Positions 7,899 through 15,610 of a DNA stretch of 32,388 bases are shown one piece after another. Every line of letters starts with the position of its first letter. The first letter of the stretch is position 1. The DNA is from Leptolyngbyaceae cyanobacterium C42_A2020_001. Its GTDB lineage: Bacteria > Cyanobacteriota > Cyanobacteriia > Leptolyngbyales > Leptolyngbyaceae. The stretch covers positions 1-32,388 of the forward strand of contig JACYLN010000084.1 in the NCBI GenBank assembly GCA_015272515.1, given 5' to 3'. Below the pieces are notes generated by a model. The model was not told the origin of the DNA. It was given only the letters and a program-made list of their open reading frames with translations, and did no database searches. The position numbers and the translations under genes are program-made.

Positions 7899-8321
7899 TT
7901 ATTTGCGAATGTCTTTTGCCATATTGCGGAACACATCCAGGCTGGAATCTGCTTTGCGCCGTTCAGACACTTGAGCATTTGTCGGAACTGAACCGTTAGA
8001 TTCAGCCGCTGGAGTGGAGGTGACGACAGAACCGAGCGACAGTTTGGGAACTTGTGTCCCCAGTTTGCGATCGCTCATGTTCATGGAAGACACCTCTTTT
8101 TCCAGTTCAATTTCTTCGTTGTTGACCGTTTTTGGAAAAGTTCGCCGTACTTTCTTGGCGGTTCGCATGTATTCCACGTTACCCATCGTGCGAGCATCAT
8201 CCATATCTAGATAGTAGGCTTGCTCACGTTCACGAGCCGGCTTTGGTGGCTTCACTTCCGATTGAGCCGACGCTTCATCCTTTGGCTTCGAGCCAAAAAA
8301 TCCTCTTAAGAATCCAGTCAC
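7899..8321 (-). CDS. Conserved cyanobacterial-type hypothetical protein
   Basis: A 140-residue soluble protein with a GTG start at 8321; no better ATG lies nearby upstream. The N-terminus is MTGFLRGFFGSKP, short and positively charged and possibly amphipathic, followed by a Lys/Pro/Ala-rich linker. The core reads AYYLDMDDARTMGNVEYMR, then KKVRRTFPKT, then a low-complexity Ser/Val-rich stretch and a C-terminal SSLDVFRNMAKDIRK helix. I have the impression of a protein conserved among cyanobacteria but cannot name a family, and I assign no function. It has no signal peptide or transmembrane helix. Its 3' end lies about 50 bp from the MITE-like element, which did not interrupt it. Confidence 0.7.
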   Translation of the reverse strand: MTGFLRGFFGSKPKDEASAQSEVKPPKPAREREQAYYLDMDDARTMGNVEYMRTAKKVRRTFPKTVNNEEIELEKEVSSMNMSDRKLGTQVPKLSLGSVVTSTPAAESNGSVPTNAQVSERRKADSSLDVFRNMAKDIRK

Positions 8322-8416
8322 GATCCGTCCCTACCTCTGTTAATGTTGCAACACGTAAAAGATTATTAACGATTATAACGGTGTGGCGCACAGAAGTTAG
8401 GAGGGACAACGAGAAT

Positions 8417-9250
8417 TCAGGGTTTAGAACTCATCAAAAATGGCAAAATCTGTTCTGCAAGTTGGGGGGCGTAGTTTTGTGGAAGGGCATGGTCGGCGTT
8501 GGGAAGAATCACAAGCTTGGCATGGGGGATTGCTTGGGCGTAGGTTTGACTATGCCAGAGGGGGATGGTTTCGTCGCGATCGCCTGTGATCACTAGAGTT
8601 GGAGTCTGCAATTGATGAATGTGCTTTTCCACGGTGTCGATCGCGTCCTCTGGGCGTAACCGATCCATCAAGAACGATCGTGCGGCTGGTTGTGCCATCA
8701 ATTCTCGCCGCATCCATACAATTTGCTTCAGGGTTTCCTGCTGTCCTGCCAATGTTGCCAGCGGAGTGATCCCACGTAAAACCCAATCGACAACAGGCGT
8801 ATCCCACAAAATTGGGCGCAGATGATCATAGCGTCCACAAAAGCTGTCATCCCGAATACCCGCAGGAGCCGCCAGGATCAGCCCAGCAACTTGTTCTGGG
8901 TATGCCAACGCATAGGCTGCCGCCACCCACCCACCAAAGGAATGCCCCAACAGATAGCATTGTCCTAAATTACGAGCTTCTACAAAACGCCGAACAAACT
9001 CCACTTCTTTAGCAATGTCGTATTGCATCCGAGGCTTTGCAGAATCTCCAAACCCCATCAGATCCAACGCGACACAATGAATCTGCGACTGAAGTTGATC
9101 GATCAAGGGTAACCAACAAGCTGCGCTACCCATAAAGCCGTGCAACATCAGTAATGTTGGGCCTTCTCCACGTTCTACAAAAGCGGCTGGTTCAGCAGCG
9201 CCTGAATGAACAAAATTGAGATTAAGGGATACGGTTTGTTTTAAGGTCAC
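8417..9250 (-). CDS. Alpha/beta-fold hydrolase
   Basis: A 277-residue alpha/beta hydrolase with a complete catalytic set. The oxyanion-loop motif HGFMGS is at 37-42, the nucleophile elbow GHSFGG has Ser104, the acid is probably Asp226 in GDRDETIP, and the histidine is His254 in NADHALP. AAPAGIRDDSF and a helical cap at about 140-200 follow the usual layout of small ester or haloalkane-type hydrolases. Substrate cannot be inferred from sequence. It is cytoplasmic, with no signal peptide. The start is GTG at 9250. The gene is divergent from the small ORF and isochorismatase-fold gene to its right. Confidence 0.88.
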   Translation of the reverse strand: MTLKQTVSLNLNFVHSGAAEPAAFVERGEGPTLLMLHGFMGSAACWLPLIDQLQSQIHCVALDLMGFGDSAKPRMQYDIAKEVEFVRRFVEARNLGQCYLLGHSFGGWVAAAYALAYPEQVAGLILAAPAGIRDDSFCGRYDHLRPILWDTPVVDWVLRGITPLATLAGQQETLKQIVWMRRELMAQPAARSFLMDRLRPEDAIDTVEKHIHQLQTPTLVITGDRDETIPLWHSQTYAQAIPHAKLVILPNADHALPQNYAPQLAEQILPFLMSSKP

Positions 9251-9376
9251 AGGTCTGGGTGATAGCGTCCTTCGCTATTGTGACAAATGGTTGAGCTGAG
9301 AAACAAAGTTTTCAGGGATTGCTATTTATGGTGTTTTTCACCAAAAAGGATTACACTCAAGGAAGGAGGTGTCCAG

Positions 9377-9448
9377 ATGGCTACGGCTATAGCTTCTGTT
9401 TTGTGGGGTGTGACGCTGTCACTAACGGCACCTTACTCGGTTGATTGA
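9377..9448 (+). CDS. Possible 23-residue hydrophobic small protein or leader peptide
   Basis: An ATG at 9377 follows a near-perfect Shine-Dalgarno sequence, AAGGAGGTG, with a 5-nt spacer. The 23-residue product, [19 protein letters not shown] then YSVD, has a hydrophobic core that could be a short membrane helix. Its TGA (9446-9448) overlaps a TTG (9445-9447) that is in frame with the downstream isochorismatase-fold gene, a TTGA arrangement like coupled start/stop sites. An overlapping 38-codon ATG frame at 9328-9444 contains several cysteines but has a weak ribosome site, so it is considered less likely. No homologue is known to me. Confidence 0.4.
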   Translation: MATAIASVLWGVTLSLTAPYSVD

Positions 9449-9486
9449 GTCGCTACACCTATTTCTCACTTCAGCAAAAATCGCTT

Positions 9487-10566
9487 ATGGCTTTATTAAC
9501 TTCGCTTCCAATTCCTCCCCATTTTGATCCTGCGCGGGTAGGTGATGTTTGGAGAGTACCCTACCAGCAACGGGCTGAAGAAGCTGCAAATTGGGCAAAG
9601 CAGCACAACATTCAGCCTGCTTCCAGCGATCGCACTCGGATTTGTTTGCTAGCGATCGATGTGCAAAACACTTTCTGTATTCCAGAGTTTGAGCTGTTTG
9701 TGGGTGGTAGATCTGGAATGGGTGCTGTGGAAGACAATGGACGCTTGTGTGAGTTCATCTATCGCAATTTAGGAGTGATTACTGAAATTGCCCCTACAAT
9801 GGACACCCACACGGCGATGCAAATTTTCCATCCCATCTTTTGGATTAATCAAGCGGGGGAGCATCCGGCTCCAGTTGCAACCATGATCTCTCTACAAGAT
9901 GTGGAGCAGGGTGTTTGGCGAGTCAATCCAGCGATCGCTCATAGTTTGGGACAAAGTTATGAAGCCCTACAACAACATGCCTGGTATTACACCCATCAAC
10001 TCACCCAGGATGGCAAATATCCGCTAACGGTGTGGCCCTACCATTCCATGCTGGGCGGAATTGGACAAGCATTGGTGTCTGCGGTTGAAGAAGCGTTATT
10101 TTTTCACTGCATTGCCCGTAGCAGCCAAACTCGATTTGAACTGAAAGGTGGCAATCCCTTAACCGAAAATTACTCAGTTCTGCGTCCAGAGGTGTTAGCA
10201 GGGGTGGGTGGTGCGGCGATCGCGCAGAAAAATTCTTCATTACTACAAAAGCTACTTGCTTTTGATGCAGTAATCATTGCAGGTCAAGCAAAAAGTCATT
10301 GCGTTGCCTGGACAATTTCAGACTTCCTGAGCGAAATTCAAGCCATTGAGCCAAGCCTGGCGCAGAAAGTTTATCTATTAGAAGACTGCACATCTCCAGT
10401 TGTAGTACCAGGAGTGGTTGATTTTACAGAGCAAGCAGATGCAGTATTTCAACGGTTTGTTGATGCTGGAATGCATCTGGTGAAGTCTACTCAACCAATT
10501 TCGGAGTGGCAAGGAATGGGTTTGCAGGATACCAGTCCGGAAGGAGTTCTGGAGACGAGGAGATGA
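9487..10566 (+). CDS. Isochorismatase-fold cysteine hydrolase (large form)
   Basis: A 359-residue protein from the ATG at 9487. The cysteine-hydrolase core is spread through it: [11 protein letters not shown] with the catalytic Asp, then [14 protein letters not shown], then [15 protein letters not shown] with the nucleophilic Cys, and [11 protein letters not shown] near the end. It is much longer than the usual 200 residues, with an N-terminal extension and an insertion between the core motifs, typical of a less-studied long subgroup. Such enzymes hydrolyse amides (nicotinamidase-like) or vinyl ethers; the substrate here is unknown. The frame continues upstream to a TTG at 9445. That start would overlap the stop of the small ORF and add 14 residues. 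The ATG is preferred because the N-terminus [15 protein letters not shown] looks canonical. Confidence 0.85.
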   Translation: MALLTSLPIPPHFDPARVGDVWRVPYQQRAEEAANWAKQHNIQPASSDRTRICLLAIDVQNTFCIPEFELFVGGRSGMGAVEDNGRLCEFIYRNLGVITEIAPTMDTHTAMQIFHPIFWINQAGEHPAPVATMISLQDVEQGVWRVNPAIAHSLGQSYEALQQHAWYYTHQLTQDGKYPLTVWPYHSMLGGIGQALVSAVEEALFFHCIARSSQTRFELKGGNPLTENYSVLRPEVLAGVGGAAIAQKNSSLLQKLLAFDAVIIAGQAKSHCVAWTISDFLSEIQAIEPSLAQKVYLLEDCTSPVVVPGVVDFTEQADAVFQRFVDAGMHLVKSTQPISEWQGMGLQDTSPEGVLETRR

Positions 10567-10577
10567 GCTGTAGAGTC

Positions 10578-10642
10578 GTGCGATCGCCTGCTCAAAGTCA
10601 CCTTGTTGTAAGCTTGGTGATTGCCTGAGAAAGCGATCGCAC
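10578..10642. terminator. Large inverted repeat between convergent genes
   Basis: GTGCGATCGC at 10578-10587 is the exact reverse complement of GCGATCGCAC at 10633-10642. Inside it, CTCA/TGAG and TCACC/GGTGA pair again, which makes a long interrupted hairpin. It begins 11 bp after the isochorismatase-fold gene stop and lies downstream of the minus-strand small ORF. A bidirectional transcription barrier is plausible, but there is no T-tract next to it. HIP1 cores contribute to the symmetry. Confidence 0.4.
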
Positions 10643-10669
10643 ACTGCTTAGCACTTCATAAAGGAGTTA

Positions 10670-10747
10670 CTAAACAAGCCAATTTGCTAGTGCCCAAATT
10701 CCTACCAATGATAAGAACATGATTAGCCACAGTCTCCACGTTGCCAT
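10670..10747 (-). CDS. Probable 25-residue single-helix membrane protein
   Basis: On the minus strand an ATG at 10747 is preceded by AAGGAGGT with a 5-nt spacer (TATCA), a near-perfect Shine-Dalgarno site, which is uncommon in cyanobacteria. The product is MATWRLWLIMFLSLVGIWAL followed by ANWLV and a TAG stop. It has one Arg near the N-terminus and then about 18 hydrophobic residues with four Trp, a plausible single transmembrane helix. It resembles in style the tiny accessory subunits of photosynthetic and respiratory complexes, but I do not recognise it as any named one. It lies downstream of the DoxX gene on the same strand and may be co-transcribed or have its own promoter. Confidence 0.5.
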   Translation of the reverse strand: MATWRLWLIMFLSLVGIWALANWLV

Positions 10748-10814
10748 TGATAACCTCCTTGACGAAGCTTAGTCTTAGCAACTAACTACAGCATAGTCAT
10801 AAAGCAGCTAAACA

Positions 10815-10829
10815 ACCTCAGCCTGAGGT
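10815..10829 (-). terminator. Short palindrome just after the DoxX gene
   Basis: ACCTCAGCCTGAGGT is palindromic with 7-bp arms around a single central base. It begins 11 bp beyond the DoxX stop in the direction of transcription and is followed on that strand by TGTTT. It could be a weak intrinsic terminator or a protein-binding palindrome. Confidence 0.35.
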
Positions 10830-10839
10830 ACGAAAGTTA

Positions 10840-11385
10840 CTACTTAGTAACCATTTCAACTGGCTCTTTTTGGGCACTAGGGGCTTCGTATGCTTGTTCA
10901 AGCCGCATAAGTTGCTTTGCCTGAGCAGACAAAGAACTGGCATCAATCCAGTAAGTCATTAAAGCATCAGTGGAAAATAGTCCTGCCCCATTTACGACAA
11001 AGAAAAGGAAACATACAGCGTAAATTGCAGAGAGTTCCAGGTAAGGAATGTTGAAACCAGAGACAAGAATGTGATGATACATGGCAACGCACATGGTACT
11101 GAACAAACCAAGTGCAGCCGGACGGGTGAGAAATCCAATTGCCACTAAAGGCGCTCCAATCAGCTCAGTAAATGCAGCAAGATAGCTGAAGAAAATGGGG
11201 AAAGGTAACCCAATAACTTGAACATAGGCTTGTGCAAAGCTTTCGATATTTGATAGTTTGTCTAAGCCGTTGTGGATCATCATGATGCCGACAACCGCCC
11301 GCAAGATTGCCCAGGCAGTTTGCGACGAAAAATTAGGGGTAACGTTGGGCTTTAAAGCCTTGACGAACAGCGATGGGATAGACAT
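10840..11385 (-). CDS. DoxX family membrane protein
   Basis: A 181-residue protein with four predicted membrane helices: about 25-40 (AWAILRAVVGIMMIHNGLDK), 60-85, 88-110 and 118-137. The sequence HNGLDKL in the first helix, the GLPFPIFFSYLAAFTELIGA segment and GFLTRPAALGL match the DoxX/DoxD-like family. Members act in oxidative stress or thiol metabolism at the membrane, or as quinol-linked subunits; the role here is unknown. The polar C-terminal tail, rich in Gln and Glu, is cytoplasmic or periplasmic depending on topology. The ATG at 11385 precedes a 23-residue hydrophilic lead. It stands alone between the small ORF and the ComM gene. Confidence 0.85.
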   Translation of the reverse strand: MSIPSLFVKALKPNVTPNFSSQTAWAILRAVVGIMMIHNGLDKLSNIESFAQAYVQVIGLPFPIFFSYLAAFTELIGAPLVAIGFLTRPAALGLFSTMCVAMYHHILVSGFNIPYLELSAIYAVCFLFFVVNGAGLFSTDALMTYWIDASSLSAQAKQLMRLEQAYEAPSAQKEPVEMVTK

Positions 11386-11510
11386 AGTGGGATGAATGAT
11401 TGACGATATATTAAAAATTTTAACGCTTTCATTAAGAAAGGTAAATATTTATCATCAATGTTTAGTTCTTTCTTCCCCAAGTCGTAGAACTTGAATTGCC
11501 AACAGCCTAT

Positions 11511-13037
11511 CTATTGCATTCGATCAATGGTGCGATACTGAATGGCTTCAGCCACATGATGCGCTTGTAGCGAATCATCTTCAGCCAGGTCGGCAATGGT
11601 GCGGGCAACTTTAAGGATGCGATCGCTGGCACGCACAGATAATCCCAGCTTACGAATTGCGGTTTCTAGCAGATTTCGCCCACTATCATCCAACTTGCAC
11701 CACTGCCGTAGATGATTTGCTTGCATTTCTGCATTACATCTTAAAGTCGTGTCTTTGAAGCGAGCATGGGCGCGATCGCGGGCAACCTGCACCCGTTCTC
11801 GCACCGCCTGTGAATCTTCACCCCTCGGTTGCTGCGTAATTTCCTCTGGCTTCAATCGATTCACCGCGACCTGAAGATCAATTCTGTCGAGCAAAGGTCC
11901 CGACAATCGCGCCCAGTACTGCTCTCGTGCTCTGGGGGTACAAGTGCAGGGTTGAACTGTGTCACCATAAAAACCACAGGGGCAAGGATTGGTGCTGGCG
12001 ACTAGCGTGAATTGGGCTGGAAAGGAAACCGACTGACGAGTACGGGAGATACTGACGTATCCATCTTCTAAGGGCTGGCGCAAAAATTCCAGCACATCTC
12101 GCTTGAACTCAGTCAGTTCATCTAAGAACAAGACTCCTCGGTGTGCCAGTGAAATTTCACCAGGGCGGGGGAAACTGCCGCCTCCCACAAGGGATGGACC
12201 AGATGCGGAATGGTGTGGGCTGCGAAATGGGCGCGTAGTGACAAGCGCACCTTTGTCTTTTAGCAAGCCTGCGACTGAGTGAATTTGAGTGACTTCAAGT
12301 GCTTCTTCAAACACGAGTGGTGGCAGGATGGAGGGTAAGCGACGGGCAAGCATGGTTTTGCCTGAACCAGGGGGACCTACGAAAATCAAATTATGCCCGC
12401 CCGCAGCGGCGATTTCGAGGGCGCGACGAGCATGAGCCTGCCCTTTGACATCGCGCAGGTCAGGACCAGCAAAGCGCGATCGCTCCAGTTCTTCCAGCCC
12501 GTTTGCTGTTGCGGGTAGGGTATTGTTTGGAGCCGCCAAAAACTCACCAACTTCAGAAAGATGCTTGAAGCCAAATACCTTTAAACCTTTAACTACCGCC
12601 GCTTCACGCACATTATCTGCTGGAACGACGATTCCTGTAATCCCCAATCGTTTCGCTGCGGCCGCGATCGCTAACACCCCCGCAATTGGGCGCAAACTGC
12701 CATCCAGCGACAACTCACCCAGAAACAAAAACTCATCCAACAAATCGATATTGATTTGCTCTGAAGCTGCCAACACACCAATGCTGATGGGTAAATCAAA
12801 ACTAGGTCCTTCTTTTCTCAAATCCGCGGGCGTAAGATTGGTGACAACTTTCCGCATGGGAAAAGCGTATCCAGCATTTTTGATCGCAGCTCTCACCCGC
12901 TCTTTCGATTCCTGTACTTCCTGCGATGGTAAGCCGACGACAACAATGCCAGGAAGTCCTCCAGCAATGTCTACTTCAACTCCAACTTTCACAGCATCAA
13001 TTCCAACCAGTGATGCACTCCAAACTCTAGCCAACAT
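11511..13037 (-). CDS. comM: ComM/YifB family Mg-chelatase-like AAA+ ATPase
   Basis: A full-length 508-residue member of the YifB/ComM family. The N-terminal domain (about 1-170) has MLARVWSASLVGIDA, GLPGIVVVGLP and LRKEGPSFDLPI. The AAA+ core has Walker A GPPGSGKTM at 221-229, Walker B VLFLDE at 302-307, the cysteine-bearing STNPCPCGFYGD (348-359) with PCTCTP after it, and the arginine of LLDRID near 385. The C-terminal helical domain ends with ASDRILKVARTIADL and EAIQYR. In naturally competent bacteria ComM is a hexameric helicase that promotes branch migration during recombination of incoming DNA. That role is plausible in a cyanobacterium but not shown. The ATG at 13037 gives the canonical N-terminus. 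Confidence 0.93.
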   Translation of the reverse strand: MLARVWSASLVGIDAVKVGVEVDIAGGLPGIVVVGLPSQEVQESKERVRAAIKNAGYAFPMRKVVTNLTPADLRKEGPSFDLPISIGVLAASEQINIDLLDEFLFLGELSLDGSLRPIAGVLAIAAAAKRLGITGIVVPADNVREAAVVKGLKVFGFKHLSEVGEFLAAPNNTLPATANGLEELERSRFAGPDLRDVKGQAHARRALEIAAAGGHNLIFVGPPGSGKTMLARRLPSILPPLVFEEALEVTQIHSVAGLLKDKGALVTTRPFRSPHHSASGPSLVGGGSFPRPGEISLAHRGVLFLDELTEFKRDVLEFLRQPLEDGYVSISRTRQSVSFPAQFTLVASTNPCPCGFYGDTVQPCTCTPRAREQYWARLSGPLLDRIDLQVAVNRLKPEEITQQPRGEDSQAVRERVQVARDRAHARFKDTTLRCNAEMQANHLRQWCKLDDSGRNLLETAIRKLGLSVRASDRILKVARTIADLAEDDSLQAHHVAEAIQYRTIDRMQ

Positions 13038-13119
13038 AGCTGCGACCCAAGATTCTTCAGCTTTAGAGTGCCCGGATTACTTTATGAATTACCAGAGATT
13101 TCAGCTTAGGCAAAAGTCT

Positions 13120-13158
13120 ACCCGATCGTTTCCGACATTTGACCCGATCGTTTCTGAC
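13120..13158. repeat. Two direct repeats of 17 bp in the divergent promoter region
   Basis: ACCCGATCGTTTCCGAC at 13120-13136 is repeated as ACCCGATCGTTTCTGAC at 13142-13158, 16 of 17 bases identical, with a 22-bp period (two helical turns). The pair lies between the ComM gene (leftward) and the DUF3574 gene (rightward). The spacing would suit a dimeric regulator, but it may also be a dispersed repeat. Confidence 0.6.
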
Positions 13159-13244
13159 TGACGTGCGTGGTTCTACTTCTTATGGTGGAAAGGTGCCAGT
13201 AAACGAATCACGAATGCTTTAGAACACGCTAAGAGTTCGGGAGA

Positions 13245-14468
13245 ATGATGATGATCGCGATCGCAGAATCAGCGATTGCAAGTCCAGCTTTAGTTCAGCA
13301 GGATTTGTATTTCGGACTGAGCTTATCAAATAACAAAACTATCTCTCGTCCAGAATTTCAAGATTTTTTGGATGATGTGATTACGCCTCGTTTTGCATCG
13401 GGGTTGACCCAATTTGACGGCAAGGGGCAATTGCCAGAGCAATCGGGAGTGCAAGAGGCAACGAATGTCGTATCCCTTTACGCACCTGATACGCTCGAAA
13501 ATCAATTATCACTCAAGCAAATCGCTCGTGCCTATCAACAAGCATTTGATATCAGCGTCGTTCAAGTCACGAACAAAGATGATCTCAAGATTGGATTTGG
13601 ACCTGGCGAAAACCTGATTGATAATGATCCAATTCCTGAACTGATTCAAGTTGATCTATTTTTTGGGCGTAATATTGGTGGAACTGTAGGCGTGACTCAA
13701 GAGCAGTTTCAAGCGTTTGTCGATCAAACAATTACGCCTCGTTTCCCTTTAGGGTTAACCAACTTTGATGCCAATGGGCAATTTTTGTCCAGTGACGGTA
13801 CTCTCGTTCGAGAACCCGCTGAAGTGGTTAGCCTGATTATTGAAGACACGGAAGCTAACGAAGCCGCGATCGATGCCATTGTTTCAGAGTATAAGCAACA
13901 GTTTCAGCAAGAAAGCGTGCTGATTGCGGTGAATGAAGCTATCACTGTTGCCTTTGGTCCAACCGCTGATTTGATTGACAATGATCTGATTCCAGAACCG
14001 ATCCAGGTGGATTTGTTTTTTGGACGCAATATGGGCGGAGTTGAAGGGGTTTCTGAGGCAGAGTTTCAAACATTTTTGCAGGATGTAGTTGATCCTTACT
14101 TTGACCAGTTCACCGTGTTGGATGCTGATGGACAATTCCTCTCCAACACGGGTGACTTGATTCGAGAGCGATCAAAAACTGTAAGTTTGATCATCGAAGA
14201 TACTGTCGCTAATGAAGCTGCTATTAATCATGTAGTTTCGGAATATATTGCTCGATTCCAGCAAGAAAGTGTGTTGGTAGTCGTAGATGAAGAGATTCAG
14301 GTCAACTTCATCAATAATCTTCCCATCGGCTGCGGAGACGGGTTTCGGGAAATGGGTTATAACAATTTGCCCTATCCACCATTTGCTTCAGGTCAACCAT
14401 TTCGCGTTGAAGATTGCTTTGGTTCAGGAGACAGAAACTTTAACGCTTTGTGGTCTGGCTTGATGTAA
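13245..14468 (+). CDS. Triple-DUF3574 repeat protein
   Basis: A 407-residue protein made of three tandem copies of a DUF3574-like domain, at about 18-120, 134-238 and 252-356. Each begins with a strand ending in Y/FFG (DLYFGLS, DLFFGRNIGG, DLFFGRNMGG). Each continues with a helix and a P-RF or PYF motif, then FD..GQ(F/L), a VVSL(I/Y) strand, and an ANEAAI..IVSEY-type helix. Copies 2 and 3 are much closer to each other than to copy 1. The known family is a small, often exported single-domain protein. Here a C-terminal tail (357-407) carries two cysteines. No clear signal peptide follows the MMM start; the third Met (13251) has the best spacing from GGGAG. Function is unknown. Confidence 0.8.
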   Translation: MMMIAIAESAIASPALVQQDLYFGLSLSNNKTISRPEFQDFLDDVITPRFASGLTQFDGKGQLPEQSGVQEATNVVSLYAPDTLENQLSLKQIARAYQQAFDISVVQVTNKDDLKIGFGPGENLIDNDPIPELIQVDLFFGRNIGGTVGVTQEQFQAFVDQTITPRFPLGLTNFDANGQFLSSDGTLVREPAEVVSLIIEDTEANEAAIDAIVSEYKQQFQQESVLIAVNEAITVAFGPTADLIDNDLIPEPIQVDLFFGRNMGGVEGVSEAEFQTFLQDVVDPYFDQFTVLDADGQFLSNTGDLIRERSKTVSLIIEDTVANEAAINHVVSEYIARFQQESVLVVVDEEIQVNFINNLPIGCGDGFREMGYNNLPYPPFASGQPFRVEDCFGSGDRNFNALWSGLM

Positions 14469-14509
14469 CTTCCATCATCGAACCTGACAAAACTTGCATC
14501 AAGATAACC

Positions 14510-14743
14510 ATGTCACACAAATCTTTTCCACCGCAGATTCCTGTACTACAGAAGCCATCTGCAACAACCAGCGATCGCCCATCTTCAATGCAAGCTGAAC
14601 TCAGAAATGAGCGATTAGAAGCAGCCATAGGTGCGAGAACTGAGGTCATTCAGTCATTCATTATGTCGATTTTGAACGTTAGTAGGTTTTTCCCAACCGG
14701 ACAACCACTATGGCGCACGAGAACTCTCAATCAATTCAGGTGA
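14510..14743 (+). CDS. Hypothetical 77-residue protein, weak support
   Basis: An open frame from ATG 14510, 41 bp after the DUF3574 stop. The product starts MSHKSFPPQIPVLQ and contains AELRNERLEAAIGARTEVIQ, a helical charged stretch, then ILNVSRFFPTG. There is no good ribosome binding site, no signal peptide and no recognised domain. It could be real, the remnant of a larger gene, or a chance frame. It fills most of the 337-bp gap before the repeat protein gene; nothing else was seen in that gap. Confidence 0.25.
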   Translation: MSHKSFPPQIPVLQKPSATTSDRPSSMQAELRNERLEAAIGARTEVIQSFIMSILNVSRFFPTGQPLWRTRTLNQFR

Positions 14744-14805
14744 ATCACAGGGCTTCGTGATGCTTTGCCTGAACTCTATCAAATTTACAAGTAGGAGATT
14801 TACCA

Positions 14806-15066
14806 ATGCTACATCAACTGACCCAAAACAAGTTCGCTCGACTCATGCTCACAGCAGGACTCTGCTTGACTACCGTTTTCGCGAACCCGATCAATTGCAA
14901 CGCCGCCAAAAAGAGTGAGGCACCGTCTTTAGAAGGTGGTCAACTTGCGCTCAAGATCAAAAGATCTGATGTTTTAGAAGGTGATCAACCTGCGCTCAAG
15001 CTCAAAAGATCTGATGTTTTAGAAGATGGTCAGCCTGCGCTCAAGCTCAAAAGAGCCGATGTGTGA
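14806..15066 (+). CDS. Small secreted protein with three 15-residue Lys-Arg repeats
   Basis: An 86-residue protein preceded by TAGGAGAT about 6 nt before the ATG. Residues 1-33 look like a Sec signal peptide (KFARLMLTAGLCLTTVFA core), with cleavage near CNA/AKK. After an eight-residue linker the mature part consists of three tandem 15-residue units at 42-56, 57-71 and 72-86. The consensus is LE(G/D)(G/D)Q(L/P)ALK(I/L)KR(S/A)DV. The ORF stops exactly at the end of the third unit. Every unit carries a KxKR basic site. I recognise no family. A surface or structural repeat, or a precursor of repeated peptides, are both possible and neither is shown. Confidence 0.6.
   Translation: MLHQLTQNKFARLMLTAGLCLTTVFANPINCNAAKKSEAPSLEGGQLALKIKRSDVLEGDQPALKLKRSDVLEDGQPALKLKRADV
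14929..15063 (+). repeat. 45-bp tandem coding repeat, three copies
   Basis: Three in-frame 45-bp units at 14929-14973, 14974-15018 and 15019-15063 encode the 15-residue repeats. Copies 2 and 3 are nearly identical in DNA (for example GCGCTCAAGCTCAAAAGA in both), so the array expanded recently and could still change in number. Confidence 0.85.
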
Positions 15067-15349
15067 TGGGGTTTAACTCGACCATTGCTTCATAACAGTC
15101 TGAAATCATTTGTGGAAGGCTTCTCTCCTCAACCTTGAGAGGAAGGAGGGTGCGGGGGTGGCGGTGTTCATCACTTATCGAGGACTGCCATCTCTCACAG
15201 TAATTTGATCGCTCGGCACCAGCTCGCCGATCGCCATAGATCAGGGTCAACTTTGATCGAATCTCCTCAGAAGCACATCAGATCACCAACCATGTTTCTC
15301 GTGATCTAATCTCCTGCCCTGTAAAGGCACACTTGTAAGGAATTCTGAA

Positions 15350-15547
15350 ATGTTAAAGTCAAATCGTTTTTCAATGTTTGCAGTCCTCGGTGCAACATCC
15401 GCTATTAGTTTAGTGAGCGCGATCGCGGCAGCATCTCCAAATTTCGTGATGTCTGATCGCATTCAACCACCTAATTCTAAAGTTGCTCAATTGAATGAGC
15501 CTCAAGTTTCAGCTGGGTGTTCAACCCCCGCCTGCGAGAAACCTTAG
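15350..15547 (+). CDS. Small exported protein, probably C-terminally truncated
   Basis: A 65-residue ORF with GTAAGGAA about 8 nt before the ATG. Residues 1-28 form a signal peptide (MLKSNRFSMFAVLGATSAIS core, likely cut after IAAAS). Only about 37 residues remain, ending AGCSTPACEKP. The stop lies within a 65-bp tandem duplication. A familiar-looking domain start, GQWKGNDGGTYYL, appears just downstream beyond several stop codons in the same frame. The simplest view is that this is the secretion-signal end of a formerly longer secreted protein. The alternative is a genuine short exported peptide with two cysteines. The 283-bp gap upstream (15067-15349) holds a TCTCCTCAA/TTGAGAGGA foldback and no gene. 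Confidence 0.45.
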   Translation: MLKSNRFSMFAVLGATSAISLVSAIAAASPNFVMSDRIQPPNSKVAQLNEPQVSAGCSTPACEKP

Positions 15548-15610
15548 TTACTCAATTGAATGAGCCTTAAGTTTTAGCTAGGTGTTCAACTTCCGCCTGC
15601 GAGAAACCTT
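15481..15610 (+). repeat. 65-bp tandem duplication with transition-only divergence
   Basis: Copy 1 (15481-15545) and copy 2 (15546-15610) are contiguous and differ at six or so positions. Every difference is C to T or G to A in copy 2. Because 65 is not a multiple of three, the duplication shifts frame and brings stop codons into the exported-protein gene. Confidence 0.85.

Noticed and set aside
7605-7974. Two open frames across the MITE-like element, rich in PPSPPKLGG and GGLGG
   Set aside because: Both are translations of the C/G-tract foldback and the element ends; there is no ribosome site and no domain.
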